From positions 2,046,001-2,110,000 of the forward strand of contig CAVUDO010000002.1 of the NCBI GenBank assembly GCA_963740255.1: 64,000 bases of DNA, read 5' to 3'. Positions 1 to 9,337 of this stretch are shown here, piece after piece (position 1 is the stretch's first letter; each line of letters begins with the position of its first letter). A model generated the notes under the pieces. The model saw only the letters and a program-made list of their open reading frames with translations. It searched no databases and was not told the origin of the DNA. Origin of the DNA: CAVUDO01 sp963740255 (GTDB lineage: Bacteria > Actinomycetota > Actinomycetes > Mycobacteriales > Cryptosporangiaceae). The translations under genes were made by a program, and so were the position numbers.

Positions 1-333
1 GTGGCTGGCCGGGTCGGGTCAGGGGCGTTCGGGACGGTGTCGGTGGTGCACACGACGCTGATGGTCTCCGCCGGGGTGGCGACCGCGATCCCGTTGCTGT
101 TCTTCGCCGGCGCGGCCAACCGGGTGCCGCTCAGCACCCTCGGAATTCTGCAGTACCTGGCGCCCGTGCTGCAGTTCCTGATCGGGGTGTTCCTGCTCGG
201 CGAGGCGATGCCCGCGGCGCGCTGGGTCGGGTTCGGACTCGTCTGGCTCGCGCTCGCGGTGTTCACGGTCGACCTGGTCCGCCACCAGCGGCGCCAGTCC
301 CGCCTCGTCGGTGAGCTCGCCCCCGCGATCTGA
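1..333 (+). CDS. rarD: RarD/EamA-type permease, C-terminal fragment
   Basis: The gene runs in from outside the window, so only the last 110 residues or so are visible and the GTG at base 1 is not its real start. Seen: two hydrophobic helices and the stretch VPLSTLGILQYLAPVLQF followed by a GE, RW and GF pattern, typical of the last helices of RarD transporters in the drug/metabolite (EamA) superfamily. A short Arg-rich cytoplasmic tail ends the protein. Known of the family: inner-membrane permeases of 10 helices, with substrates mostly undefined. It converges on birA, leaving about 50 bp between the stop codons. The family call is firm; the substrate is unknown. Confidence 0.8.
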   Translation: MAGRVGSGAFGTVSVVHTTLMVSAGVATAIPLLFFAGAANRVPLSTLGILQYLAPVLQFLIGVFLLGEAMPAARWVGFGLVWLALAVFTVDLVRHQRRQSRLVGELAPAI

Positions 334-382
334 TGTGCCGGTCAGGCTGAGCCGGCGCGGGTGAGCTGCCCGCCCGCGCGGC

Positions 383-1192
383 TCAGCGGACGTGGGTGAC
401 GTCGCCGGCCGCCACCGGCAAGGGGCCGTCCGCGGAGTCCACCACCAGCCGGCCGTCCCGGTCGATGTCGACGGCCTCTCCGACCAGGACGCCGCCGTCG
501 GGCAGCGCCACGCTCACCGGGCGACCGAGGGTGTCGCAGGACTCCGCGTACGCCCGCCGCAGCCCGGATGCCTCCGCGTCGCCGCCGTGCAGCCGCCAGG
601 TGGCGTAGTCGGCGGCCAGCTCCCGCAGGACCGCGCGCAGCACCGGGTCCCGGTCGGTGGTGGTGGCGCCCTCCAGGGCGAGCGACGTGGCGTCCTGGCG
701 GGGCAGTTCGGCACGGGTGGTGGTGACGTTGAGCCCGACGCCGAGGACGACCGCGTCGCCGACGACCTCGGCCAGCATCCCGGCCACCTTCCCCCGGGCC
801 GGCCCGAGCAGCAGGTCGTTCGGCCACTTCACCCGGGCTTCGACCTCGGCGACGCGGCGCACCGCACGGGCCAGCGCCACGCCCGCGAGCAGCGGCACCC
901 AACCCCACCGGGCCCGGGCCGCCCCGTCCGGCCGGAGCAGCACCGAGAACGTCAGCCCCGCGCCGGGCGGCGACTGCCAGCTGCGACCGAGCCGTCCCCG
1001 GCCGGCGGTCTGCTCCTCCGCGACGACGACCAGTCCCTCGGCCGCGCCGAGCTGGGCGGCGTCGGCCACGTCCGCGTTGGTGGAGGCGGTACGGCCACGG
1101 ACCTCGAGCGCCGTCCACAGCGAGCCCGGCCGCACCAGCGCCCGCACCAGGGCGGCGGCCCGCAGCGGAGGTCGGTCCAGGTCGGAGTACAC
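383..1192 (-). CDS. birA: Biotin--[acetyl-CoA-carboxylase] ligase
   Basis: Attaches biotin to the carrier lysine of biotin-dependent carboxylases through biotinyl-AMP, in the cytoplasm. Seen: 269 residues with the biotin/ATP-binding GRGRLGRSW (64-72), KWPND (122-126) and GKVAGML (from 134), and an SH3-like C-terminal domain. There is no N-terminal winged helix, so this is a group I, non-regulatory ligase. It is divergent from the acyl-CoA carboxylase beta gene, with about 130 bp between starts. Its likely substrate is the biotin carrier domain of the alpha chain encoded at 19168-20922. The ATG start gives normal group I length. Confidence 0.93.
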   Translation of the reverse strand: MYSDLDRPPLRAAALVRALVRPGSLWTALEVRGRTASTNADVADAAQLGAAEGLVVVAEEQTAGRGRLGRSWQSPPGAGLTFSVLLRPDGAARARWGWVPLLAGVALARAVRRVAEVEARVKWPNDLLLGPARGKVAGMLAEVVGDAVVLGVGLNVTTTRAELPRQDATSLALEGATTTDRDPVLRAVLRELAADYATWRLHGGDAEASGLRRAYAESCDTLGRPVSVALPDGGVLVGEAVDIDRDGRLVVDSADGPLPVAAGDVTHVR

Positions 1193-1325
1193 ATCCCCAC
1201 GCTACGACGGCGTCCTTCCGTCCACTCGGACGGCCGCCTGCGGCCACCTGGCACGCCAGCGTGGCGCCGCGGTCACGCGCTGGCGAACGGCCGTTAAGCT
1301 ACGGCCTGATGAGGGGGCATGGCGC

Positions 1326-2933
1326 ATGACGACCGAGGCGGGCCAAGGGCCACCGGCGGCCGACTCCGAGCCGGACATCCACACCACCGCCGGCAAGCTC
1401 GCCGACCTGGAGCACCGGATCGACGAGGCCGTCCACGCCGGATCCGCCCGCGCGGTCGACAAGCAGCACGCCCGCGGCAAGAAGACCGCCCGGGAACGGA
1501 TCGCACTGCTGCTCGACGAGGGCTCGTTCGTCGAACTGGACGAGTTCGCCCGGCACCGTTCGGTCAACTTCGGCATGGCCGCCAACCGGCCCTACGGCGA
1601 CGGCGTGGTCACCGGGTACGGCACGGTGGACGGCCGCCCCGTGTGCGTGTTCGCGCAGGACTTCACGATCTTCGGCGGCAGCCTGGGCGAGGTGTTCGGC
1701 GAGAAGATCGTCAAGGTCATGGACCTGGCCATGAAGACCGGGTGCCCGGTGGTGGGCATCAACGACTCCGGCGGCGCCCGGATCCAGGAGGGCGTGGTCT
1801 CGCTCGGTCTCTACGGCGAGATCTTCTTCCGCAACGTCCGGGCCTCCGGGGTGATCCCGCAGATCTCCCTGGTCATGGGCCCGTGCGCGGGCGGCGCGGT
1901 CTACTCCCCGGCGCTCACCGACTTCACGGTGATGGTGGAGGCCACCTCGCACATGTTCATCACCGGCCCGGACGTGATCAAGACCGTCACCGGCGAGGAC
2001 ATCGCGTTCGAGGACCTCGGCGGCGCCCGGGCGCACAACACGAAGTCCGGCGTGGCCCACCACATGGCGGCCACCGAGGAGGACGCCGTCGCCTACGTCC
2101 AGGAGCTGCTGTCCTATCTGCCGAGCAACAACCTCGACGAACCGCCCACGCTGCCGGCCGACGCGGTGCTGGAGGTCACCGACGACGACCGGGCGCTCGA
2201 CACGTTCGTCCCGGACTCGGCCAACCAGCCCTACGACATGCACCGAGTCATCGAGGCCGTGGTCGACGACGACTTCCTCGAGGTGCAGGCCCTGTTCGCG
2301 CCGAACATGCTGTGCGGTTTCGGCCGGGTGGAGGGACACCCGGTCGGCGTCGTCGCCAACCAGCCGATGCGGCTCGCCGGCACCCTGGACATCGACGCCA
2401 GCGAGAAGGCGGCCCGGTTCGTCCGCACCTGCGACGCGTTCAACCTGCCGGTGCTCACCTTCGTGGACGTGCCCGGCTTCCTGCCCGGCGCCGACCAGGA
2501 GTGGGGCGGCATCATCCGCCGCGGCGCCAAGCTGATCTACGCCTACGCCGAGGCGACCGTCCCGAAGGTCACGGTGATCACCCGCAAGGCGTACGGCGGG
2601 GCGTACGACGTGATGGGCTCCAAGCACCTGGGCGCCGACCTCAACCTCGCCTGGCCCACCGCGCAGATCGCGGTGATGGGGGCACAGGGTGCGGTGAACA
2701 TCCTCTACCGGCGCGAGCTGGCCGAGGCAGCCGATCCCGAGCGGCGCCGGCGGGAACTGGTCACCGAGTACGAGGACACCCTCGCCAACCCGTACGTGGC
2801 GGCCGAGCGCGGCTACGTCGACCAGGTCGTCCCGCCGTCGGAGACCCGGGTCGCGATCACCCGGGCGTTGCGGGTGCTCCGCGGCAAGCGCGAGACGCTG
2901 CCGCCCAAGAAGCACGGGAACATCCCGCTGTGA
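1326..2933 (+). CDS. pccB: Acyl-CoA carboxylase beta subunit (carboxyltransferase)
   Basis: Transfers CO2 from carboxybiotin to propionyl- or acetyl-CoA, giving methylmalonyl- or malonyl-CoA. Seen: 535 residues with the crotonase-fold carboxyltransferase halves, the conserved SGGARIQEG, a GPCAGGAVYSPA oxyanion loop, and FVDVPGFLPG with KAYGGAYDVM in the second half. The ATG follows a purine-rich GAGGGGG stretch. A much longer upstream reading frame exists but lacks homology. The stop overlaps the GTG of the epsilon subunit. Acetyl versus propionyl specificity cannot be fixed by reading alone. The alpha subunit lies 16 kb away. Confidence 0.95.
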   Translation: MTTEAGQGPPAADSEPDIHTTAGKLADLEHRIDEAVHAGSARAVDKQHARGKKTARERIALLLDEGSFVELDEFARHRSVNFGMAANRPYGDGVVTGYGTVDGRPVCVFAQDFTIFGGSLGEVFGEKIVKVMDLAMKTGCPVVGINDSGGARIQEGVVSLGLYGEIFFRNVRASGVIPQISLVMGPCAGGAVYSPALTDFTVMVEATSHMFITGPDVIKTVTGEDIAFEDLGGARAHNTKSGVAHHMAATEEDAVAYVQELLSYLPSNNLDEPPTLPADAVLEVTDDDRALDTFVPDSANQPYDMHRVIEAVVDDDFLEVQALFAPNMLCGFGRVEGHPVGVVANQPMRLAGTLDIDASEKAARFVRTCDAFNLPVLTFVDVPGFLPGADQEWGGIIRRGAKLIYAYAEATVPKVTVITRKAYGGAYDVMGSKHLGADLNLAWPTAQIAVMGAQGAVNILYRRELAEAADPERRRRELVTEYEDTLANPYVAAERGYVDQVVPPSETRVAITRALRVLRGKRETLPPKKHGNIPL

Positions 2934-3169
2934 GCGAATACCCTCCCCGCCCGCCGGACGGCGCGGCGCCGTGGATCCGGGTGGTGCGCGGGACGCCCAC
3001 GGCCGAGGAACTGGCCGCGTTGGTGGGCGTGCTCACCGCACGGGCCACGGCCGCCGTCGCCACCTCGGCAGGCCCTGTGCGGTCGCGGTGGCGTGACCGG
3101 GCGGCGCTGGTCGGTGCGCCCCTGCTTCCGGGGCCGGGCACCTGGCGTGCTTCCGGCCTGCCGCGATGA
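2930..3169 (+). CDS. accE: Acyl-CoA carboxylase epsilon subunit
   Basis: A small accessory subunit (79 aa) that, in actinomycetes, stabilises the alpha-beta complex. Seen: a compact domain with WIRVVRGTPTAEELAALVGVL, the usual signature (PF13822-type), then a basic tail ending in a P-G-P-G-TWRASGLPR-like motif common to the family. The GTG overlaps the stop of the beta gene and the gene's stop overlaps the next ATG, so translation is coupled. Its presence supports an actinobacterial host. Confidence 0.88.
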   Translation: MSEYPPRPPDGAAPWIRVVRGTPTAEELAALVGVLTARATAAVATSAGPVRSRWRDRAALVGAPLLPGPGTWRASGLPR

Positions 3170-3633
3170 GCGTGCTGGTCCGCCCGCTCCGGGAGGACGA
3201 CCTGGAGGGGTGCCTGAAGATCGTCGCGTCGCTGCCGCGGTTCTTCGGGGTCGAGGACGGCGTCCACCGGTTCGCCGCGGAACTGGGCGGGCGGGGCGTG
3301 CAAGGCGGGATGGTGGCCGCCGGACCGGGCGGAGACATCGTCGGCTTTCTCACCTGGAAGCGGGCTGGCGACACGATCGCCGAGATCACCTGGATGGCCG
3401 TCCACGCGACGCTGCGGCACCACGGCGTGGGCACGGCGCTGCTCCGGCGGGTGGAGGAGGCGCTCGCCTCGCAGGGTTGCCGGCACGTCTCGCTGCTGAC
3501 CTCGGCGTCCTCGCACACCTACCAGCCCACCCGGGACTTCTGGGTCGCCCGCGGCTACGCCCCGGTCCTGCACCTGGACGACCTGTGGGAGACCGACGTG
3601 GCGCTGGTGTACACGAAGCGGGTCGGCGGGTGA
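3166..3633 (+). CDS. GNAT family N-acetyltransferase
   Basis: A 155-residue acyl-CoA-dependent N-acetyltransferase fold. Seen: motif A, HHGVGTALLRRVEEAL, with the pyrophosphate-binding loop, preceded by the beta-4 strand ITWMAV. The C-terminal FWVARGYAPV matches motif B. The ATG overlaps the stop of accE, and its own stop overlaps the GTG of maf. It sits inside the carboxylase operon, but nothing in the sequence identifies its substrate. The fold is certain. Confidence 0.85.
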   Translation: MSVLVRPLREDDLEGCLKIVASLPRFFGVEDGVHRFAAELGGRGVQGGMVAAGPGGDIVGFLTWKRAGDTIAEITWMAVHATLRHHGVGTALLRRVEEALASQGCRHVSLLTSASSHTYQPTRDFWVARGYAPVLHLDDLWETDVALVYTKRVGG

Positions 3634-4238
3634 GCGTGACCACGCGGCCGAGCAGGCGGCTGGTGCTGGCCTCGGCCTCGCCGGCCCGGCTGGCGACGCT
3701 GCGTACGGCCGGGTTCGCTCCCGAGATCGTGGTCTCCGGCGTGGACGAGTCGGAGGTGACCGGCGCGCCGGCCGAGATCGCCCTGGAGCTGGCCGGACGC
3801 AAGGCCCGTGCGGTGGCCGCCTCGACGACCGACGCGCTGGTGGTGGGCTGCGACTCGGTGCTGGAGTTCGGCGGGCAGGCCTACGGCAAGCCGCTCGACG
3901 CGGCCGACGTGCTGGCCCGCTGGGAACGGATGGCCGGCAACAGCGGCACCCTGCACACCGGCCACTGCGTCATCGACACCGCGACCGGCAAGGATGCCGC
4001 AGCGGTGGCGTCCACGCTGGTCCGCTTCGGCACCCCGACCGCGGCGGAGCTCGACGCCTACATCGCCAGCGGCGAGCCGCTGGCCGTGGCGGGAGCGTTC
4101 ACGCTGGACGGGCTGGGCGGCCTCTTCGTGGACTCGATCGACGGCGACCCGGGCACCGTGATCGGCATCTCGCTCCCCCTCCTCCGCACCCTTCTCGCCG
4201 CCCTCGGTACCCGCGCCACCGATCTCTGGCGTAGCTGA
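3630..4238 (+). CDS. maf: Maf family nucleotide pyrophosphatase
   Basis: Hydrolyses dTTP, UTP or modified nucleotides to monophosphates, acting as a house-cleaning enzyme or septum-formation inhibitor. Seen: 202 residues starting LVLASASPAR (nucleotide-binding S-x-SPxR), the catalytic-acid segment VVGCDSVLEF, and the GEPLAVAGAF and DGDPGTVIGISLPLL elements. The GTG overlaps the preceding stop. It is the last gene of the coupled carboxylase operon, and the accessory island begins directly after it. Confidence 0.93.
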   Translation: MSVTTRPSRRLVLASASPARLATLRTAGFAPEIVVSGVDESEVTGAPAEIALELAGRKARAVAASTTDALVVGCDSVLEFGGQAYGKPLDAADVLARWERMAGNSGTLHTGHCVIDTATGKDAAAVASTLVRFGTPTAAELDAYIASGEPLAVAGAFTLDGLGGLFVDSIDGDPGTVIGISLPLLRTLLAALGTRATDLWRS

Positions 4239-4601
4239 AATCGCGCATCGTTGAGACAAGCCGTTCCCGGGAAGGATGCTACGAGTTGCCACTTCGCCAG
4301 GCTCGCCGAAAGCCGCCAGCCCGGTCAACTTCGAAGAGCGCTCATGGTCGCCGTTGAGTTCCTCGGGTCGATCCGTGCGAGCCGGTCGAGCACCTGCGCG
4401 GCGGCGGCAAAGCTTCCGCACTTCTCTTACAAGAGCAACCGGGCCTGCTCCATGACGTCGAGGCAGTCCAGACTGCGCCCGCAGCGACGTGTTCACCGGA
4501 CCATCTCGCGGGCCCAGGACAAAATCGTTCCGACCGCGGGACTGCCCCAGATCGATGACTCATTGCCTGTGAGGATCCGTCCTGATGGAAGGATGATCGA
4601 C
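4239..4601. other. Spacer at the left edge of the accessory island
   Basis: About 360 bp with no recognisable gene on either strand. An open frame runs through it into the oxygenase gene, but its translation is low in structure and resembles no family. Base composition is lower in GC than the flanking maf gene. No transposase remnant, tRNA-like site or direct repeat matching the right edge of the island (about 14.8 kb) was found by eye. A purine-rich GGAAGG at about 4587-4592 is the likely ribosome site of the next gene. Confidence 0.4.
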
Positions 4602-5285
4602 ATGCCGAAAGCGTTCCCCATCGAGTTCCGCCGTGACGTGGTCGCGGTGTCCCGCCAGCTCGGAGAGGAGGGGTTCAGCGTCGCGCGGGCGATGGTGACA
4701 GGCCCGCACCTGAGTGCCCTGAGGTTGGAGACGTCGGCGCTCATCGACAACTTCGTGGCGGGGCATCGTCCTCCGGACTTCTGGTGCTACACGGACGCGT
4801 CGACCGGGAAGCCGGTGCTCTATCGGGTTCACAACCTGGAGAAGCATGCCTCGGGATGTTCAGCCCTGTTCCGGTCCGGCGTCCTGCACGACCTTGCCGC
4901 CGAGTTGCTCGGTGATGTTGACGCGACGGTCTGCGCGATGATCGTCAAGACGCCTGGCGTCGCGGAGGTGCCGTGGCATCGTGACCGGACCGACGCCCCG
5001 CCCGGATCGGCGATCAACCTCAGCCTCTACCTGGACGACTCGACGGCCGACAACGGGTGCCTCGAAGTCGTTCCCGGTTCGCATCAGTTCCCCGACGACG
5101 CGGACGTGGAGGAAGCCCGGCGAGCGGGTCCGCGCGTTCCTGTGCCGGCCGAGGCCGGAGACGTCGCGGTCCACGACGTCCGCATGGTGCACGGCTCCGG
5201 CCCCAACCCGAACGGCGCCCTGCGGCGCAGCATCATCGTGGAGTACGCGAAGGCGGCGCCGCTGGAAGGTTCACCTCGTGCGTGA
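4602..5285 (+). CDS. PhyH-family Fe(II)/2-oxoglutarate dioxygenase
   Basis: Predicted non-haem iron oxygenase of 227 residues. Seen: the facial triad H126-x-D128 (WHRDRTD) and H197 (VRMVHGSGPN), the 2-oxoglutarate-binding Arg near 208 (ALRRSI), and the jelly-roll strand CLEVVPGSH. Start: the ATG at 4602 has GGAAGG nine bases upstream; an in-frame ATG at 4593 is the alternative. The gene converges on the rRNA methyltransferase and overlaps its end by 15 bp. Known: enzymes of this superfamily form orthoester and methylenedioxy bridges in orthosomycin antibiotics. Given the AviRa/AviRb-like neighbours, a tailoring role on an oligosaccharide is plausible but inferred. The substrate is unknown. 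Confidence 0.82.
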   Translation: MPKAFPIEFRRDVVAVSRQLGEEGFSVARAMVTGPHLSALRLETSALIDNFVAGHRPPDFWCYTDASTGKPVLYRVHNLEKHASGCSALFRSGVLHDLAAELLGDVDATVCAMIVKTPGVAEVPWHRDRTDAPPGSAINLSLYLDDSTADNGCLEVVPGSHQFPDDADVEEARRAGPRVPVPAEAGDVAVHDVRMVHGSGPNPNGALRRSIIVEYAKAAPLEGSPRA

Positions 5286-6229
5286 GTCGGCGCGGCCCGC
5301 GGGTGTGCGCGACCAAGCACCGGTGCTGCGTTGTCGGATGATCTCGTACAGCGTGATGGAGCCAGCGACCGTTGCGTTGAACGAGCTCGCCGAGCCGGTC
5401 ATCGGAATGCGGACCACGGAGTCACAGATATCTGCCCAAAAGGCGCTCATGCCGGTCGTCTCGTTGCCGACGACCAGCGCGGTCGAGCCGTGGAAGTCGT
5501 GCTCCCAGAGCGCATGGGTGGCACCCTCGCTTGTCCCACGACGGCGAGACCCTCGTGCCGTCGCAACCAGTCCACCGCGTCGGACGGCGAGTCCACCCGA
5601 ATGGCTGGGACGGCGAAGAGAGAACCGCGGCTGGCGCGAACGGTCTTGGGGTCGTAGACGTCCGCCGCATGGCCCGTGATGATCACTCCGGCGACCCCCA
5701 GAGCGTCGGCCGACCGCAGCAGCGACCCGATGTTCCCCGGGCTGTTCGGACGGTCCAGCACAACGATGACACCGTTCCGGGTCACCGTGATGCGACCCAG
5801 GTCGTCCGCCCGGATGCCCACCACAGCGATCAACTCGGGAGTTTCCTCGTCCTTCTCGCCCAGCTCCCGCAGCAGGTCGGGTGCGAGCTGGACGACTTCG
5901 GACGCGAGCCCGCCCGAGATCAGGTCGCGGGCCCACCGGGAGGTTGCGGTGCCCGCGTGCAACAGCGTCCGGACACTCCAGCCGTGGGCGATTGCCTCGT
6001 TGATCGGCCGCACACCGTGGACGAGGAACTCGCCGAGGCGCTGCCGCTTGTTGCGGTTGTGCAGCAGCGCCTCCCACTGCTGAAACCGGGCGTTCCGACC
6101 GGTGACGCGCGGTCCGGCGCCACGCTGTGCCGCACCACCAGCTGCCCTGGATCGGGGCTGGACACGACCCTCCTGGGGGCGGTCATGCCTGACCTGTCGG
6201 CTTCCCGAACCCCTGCTGGTCTTCGGCAT
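5271..6229 (-). pseudogene. TrmH/SpoU-family rRNA 2'-O-methyltransferase, AviRb-like, frameshifted
   Basis: A SPOUT methyltransferase in two frames. Seen: the N-terminal substrate-binding part (QQWEALLHNRNKRQRLGEFL, EFLVHGVRPINEA), motif 1 (RPNSPGNIGSLLRSADALG), motif 2 (VVGNETTGMS) and motif 3 (IPMTGSASSFNATVAGS). The frame changes near 5535, inside VVG-TSEGATHALWEH; one extra base in the CCC run there would restore a single open frame of about 315 residues. Family knowledge: AviRb methylates 23S rRNA ribose and gives avilamycin resistance. The resemblance to AviRb is from memory and strengthened by the AviRa-like gene at 9337. All catalytic motifs survive, so a sequencing error is possible. 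Confidence 0.72.
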
Positions 6230-6260
6230 GATCGTCTCTCTGGACTCGACTTCCTGACCC

Positions 6261-6270
6261 TAAGATCTTA
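6261..6270. promoter_or_regulatory. Perfect 10-bp palindrome in a divergent promoter region
   Basis: TAAGATCTTA lies in the 184 bp between the divergent rRNA methyltransferase gene and the glycosyltransferase operon. Read leftwards it offers a TAAGAT that could serve as a -10 element for the methyltransferase. It is AT-rich in a very GC-rich setting. Operator or promoter function is only inferred. Confidence 0.3.
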
Positions 6271-6413
6271 CAGGCAGCCGATGCTGAAAGCCGCTGAGCG
6301 AAGGGGGGCAGAAGCCGCGGGTAGAAGCCGGTGTTCATGATCGACTGTCGCCGCGCGGGCGACCAGTCGTGCTGCGGCTTCCGGAAGACCGGCCGGCCGC
6401 CAAGGAGGGCACG

Positions 6414-7438
6414 GTGGGCGGGAGCGACGGACGCATACTGGTCGGAGCCGTCACGGTGAGCACGAACGATCGCTCGTGGCTCGACGCAAGCCTGTCGACC
6501 CTGACCGCGAGCGGCCTGGACGATGACACCGACCTGCGCGTGATCATGGTCGACAACGCGTCGACCGACGGCAGTGCCGATCACGTGGAGCACCGGTTCC
6601 CCACGGTGAAGGTGCTCCGCAACTCCAGGAATGAAGGGTTCGCCGGCGCCAACAACCGTGGGATCGACGCGGCGCTGGCGCAGGGCGCCGACTACGTCTT
6701 CATCGTCAACCCCGACACCCGGACGCCACCCGACCTCGTGCAGCGCTTGGTGGCGTTCATGCGGGCGTGGCCCTCCTACGGCATCGTCGGGCCGCTCCAG
6801 TACGCCTACTCCGATGACGGGTCGTGGGATACGGAGCTGAACGCGTGGTCCCGCACGGCGCTCGAGGCGGGCGAGAGTCACGTCTTCGCGGCCGACGGCA
6901 TAGACCATCCTTCACCAGCCGGACCGCGCACCGGGCGAGCGCCGAGCACGCTGGAGCACGCCTACGTCCAGGGCTCGGCGCTCTTCTGCCGAACCGACGT
7001 GGTGCGGGAGGTGGGCGCCTTCGACGTCGCTTACCACACCTACTACGAGGAGTCGGACCTGTGCCGCCGCGCCCGGTGGGCCGGCTGGCGTGTGGCCCTG
7101 CTGCTCGATTTCGGCCTCCAGCACTACGGAGAGGGCGGCACTCACGCCTCCCTGTACCGGCGGCGCCACATGCTGCGGAACAAGTACTACTTCCTCCTTA
7201 CCGACCCTGAATGGACGTGGCGGCGCATCGGACGTCTCGCTGCCGCTGGTTCCGCCACGATCTGGCCGGTTGTGGCGCTGCACCGGCCGACACGCGGGCA
7301 GGCGCCGTGGCCGACACCCTCGCGGGACTGCTGTGGCTCACGACCCAGGGGCCGCGGATGTACCGGCGACGTCGGCAGTACGCGGCGGCGCTGCACAGGG
7401 AGCGACGGCCACTCCAGCCCAGGGAGGCACGCCGGTGA
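6414..7438 (+). pseudogene. Family 2 glycosyltransferase, frameshifted near its C-terminus
   Basis: A rhamnosyltransferase-like GT-A enzyme that would add a sugar from an NDP donor in the cytoplasm. Seen: VGAVTVSTNDRSWL, VDNASTDGSADHV and the metal-binding VNPDTRTPPDLV, then GSALFCRTDVVREVGAFD and the acceptor-site YYEESDLCRRAR. The GTG at 6414 follows AAGGAGGGC. The frame shifts by one base near 7295-7305; after it the tail DTLAGLLWLTTQGPRMYRRR continues in the neighbouring frame to the stop at 7436-7438. It is the first gene of an overlapping operon, and its stop overlaps the next GTG. It may still be functional if the shift is a sequence error. Confidence 0.75.
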
Positions 7439-8301
7439 CCGGGTTCGTCGTGGCGGTCTGCACGAGCAGGCTGGATGACCTGCGCGCGCGCTGGCGCCAC
7501 AACATCGGGTTTCTGGAGCCGGGTGAGTTCGTGACCGTGCTCGACATGCCGTCCTCACCAGACGACGCCGCCGTTGCTGAGCAGATTCGCGCCGCGGGCG
7601 GTGACGTCATCCGGCACGGCGTGACCCGGGGGCTGTCGGCCGCGCGCAACTCCGTGCTGGCCGCCCGGCCGCAGGACACGGTGCTGTTCATCGACGACGA
7701 CGTGCTCCTCGACCGCCGAGCCGTCGACGCCGTGCGCGCGGCGTTCGCCGCCGGTGCGCACGTCGTCGGCGCCCGCCTCGTGCCGCCTGCACAGCGGCAG
7801 GGATGGCCGTGGTTCTTCGGGCAGGGACAGATGCACCTGGTCGGCTGGGACTCCCCGGCTGGCGAGATCAAGACGTGGGGCGCGTGCATGGGATCGACGC
7901 AGCCTCGCCCACCATCACGGACTCCGCTTCGATGAGCGGCTGGGGCGCACCGGGCGGCAACTGGAATCCGGCGACGACACGAGCTTCGTGGCTGCGATGA
8001 AGATCCGGGGAGCGCGAGAGGTAGTGCTTCCGGACGCGTTCGTCGTGCACGACGTCGACCCCAGGCGGCTCACCGTGCGATACCTGGCCCGCCGCGCATA
8101 CTGGCAGGGCCGCAGCGAGGTCCGCCGTGGTCAACCGGCCAGCGGCTTCAGCAAGGAGTGGCGGCGGGACGTCGCGGGACGGCGCTCGCGCTGGGATACG
8201 TCGCGGCGTTCACCGTCGGCATCGGACACGAGGTTCTGCGGCCCACTCGGCGACCGGCCGCCGGTGCGGCGCCGGCACCGGCGCTGGAGAGCAGGCAATG
8301 A
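7435..8301 (+). pseudogene. Second family 2 glycosyltransferase, internally frameshifted
   Basis: A GT-A glycosyltransferase read in three pieces. Piece one has VAVCTSRLDDLRARW, GLSAARNSVL and FIDDDVLLDR (DDD metal site). Piece two, from about 7890, has HHHGLRFDERLGR, LESGDDTSF and FVVHDVDPRRLTVRYLARRA. Piece three, from about 8170, has LGYVAAFTVGIGHEVLRP and ends at a TGA overlapping the next ATG. Both ends lie in the same frame while the middle is shifted, so the changes partly offset each other. A GTG start with an AGGGAGG ribosome site overlaps the preceding stop. Substrate unknown. Confidence 0.7.
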
Positions 8302-9337
8302 AGATCGCCATGGTGAACCCGCCGTTCCGGTTCTCGGCCGACACCCGCCAGTGGATCACCGTGCCCCCGGGATACGGCGCGATCCAGTGGGTCTGTGCCC
8401 GCCTGATCGGGGGATGCTGGAGCTGGGCCACGACGTGACACTCCTCGGAGCACCGGGGAGCACGTGGCCTCCCGGGGTGGACGTACTCGACGTCCCAGCC
8501 GACCGGTTCGACTCCTGGGCGGCCGGCGCGGACGTCGACGTGGTGCACGACCACAGCAACGGGTTGATCGCCCCCGAAGCGATCACCCAGCGGGCCGCGT
8601 TCCTCTCCACTCACCACCTGACCGGCCCGCCTCGGTACACGCTGAACTGCACGTACGTCTCCGCGGCCCAGCGCGGATCGGGCACCGGGCCGGTGGTACC
8701 CCTCCCGGTCGACCCTGCGCAGCATCGCTTCCGCAGCGACAAGGACGACTACCTGCTCTTCCTCGGTCGGGTCTCCCCGCACAAGGGTGTGTACGAGGCA
8801 GCGGCCTTCGCCGCGGCGGCAGGGACGCGCCTCGTCGTCGCCGGCCCGGCGTGGGAGCCGGACTACGTCCAGCGGATCGAGTCCGACTTCGGCGATGTCG
8901 TGGAGCGCGTGGGGGAGGTCGCCAGCGGCGACCGCGCGGAGCTGATAAGCCGGGCCCGCGCCATCCTCGTGCTGTCCCAACCGGTGACGGGCCCCTGGGG
9001 ACACCTGTGGTGCGAGCCAGGAGCCACGGTCGTCTCGGAAGCCGCGATCAGCGGCACGCCCGTCGTCGCCACCCGGAACGGGTGCCTGCCCGACCTCGTG
9101 CCCGGCGTGGGAGCCCTGGTCGACTTCGGGGCGGCCTTCACCCCCCGCGAGGCGGAGGCAGCGCTGTCCCAGCTGCCGAACCCCGCCGCGGTGCGTGACG
9201 TCGCGGCGCGACGCTGGCACTACCGCGACGTCGCACGCCGGTACGAGGCGTTGTACCGCCAGGTGTTGGCGGGCGAACGCTGGGGCCACGCTCCGTCCGC
9301 CAGCCACGCCGTGACCTCGACGCCGGGACCGACCTGA
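8298..9337 (+). pseudogene. Family 4 (GT-B) glycosyltransferase, frameshifted at a G5 run
   Basis: A retaining GT-B enzyme with the start MKIAMVNPPFRFSAD, then GHDVTLLGAPGSTW, LLFLGRVSPHKGVYEA, HLWCEPGATVVSEAAISGTP and PVVATRNGCLPDLV (E-x7-E region). The frame changes at the run of five G at 8409-8413; one more base would join the N-terminal 38 residues to the rest. The ATG overlaps the stop of the gene before, and its own TGA overlaps the next ATG in TGATG. The catalytic C-domain is complete. Confidence 0.75.

Noticed and set aside
657..1325. N-terminal extension of the carboxylase beta subunit across birA
   Set aside because: The extension is antisense to birA, rich in Ser/Arg/Pro and absent from the family; the ATG at 1326 gives the normal length.
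4251..4592. N-terminal extension of the PhyH oxygenase
   Set aside because: No homology or structure in the added 110 residues; a ribosome site precedes the ATG at 4602.
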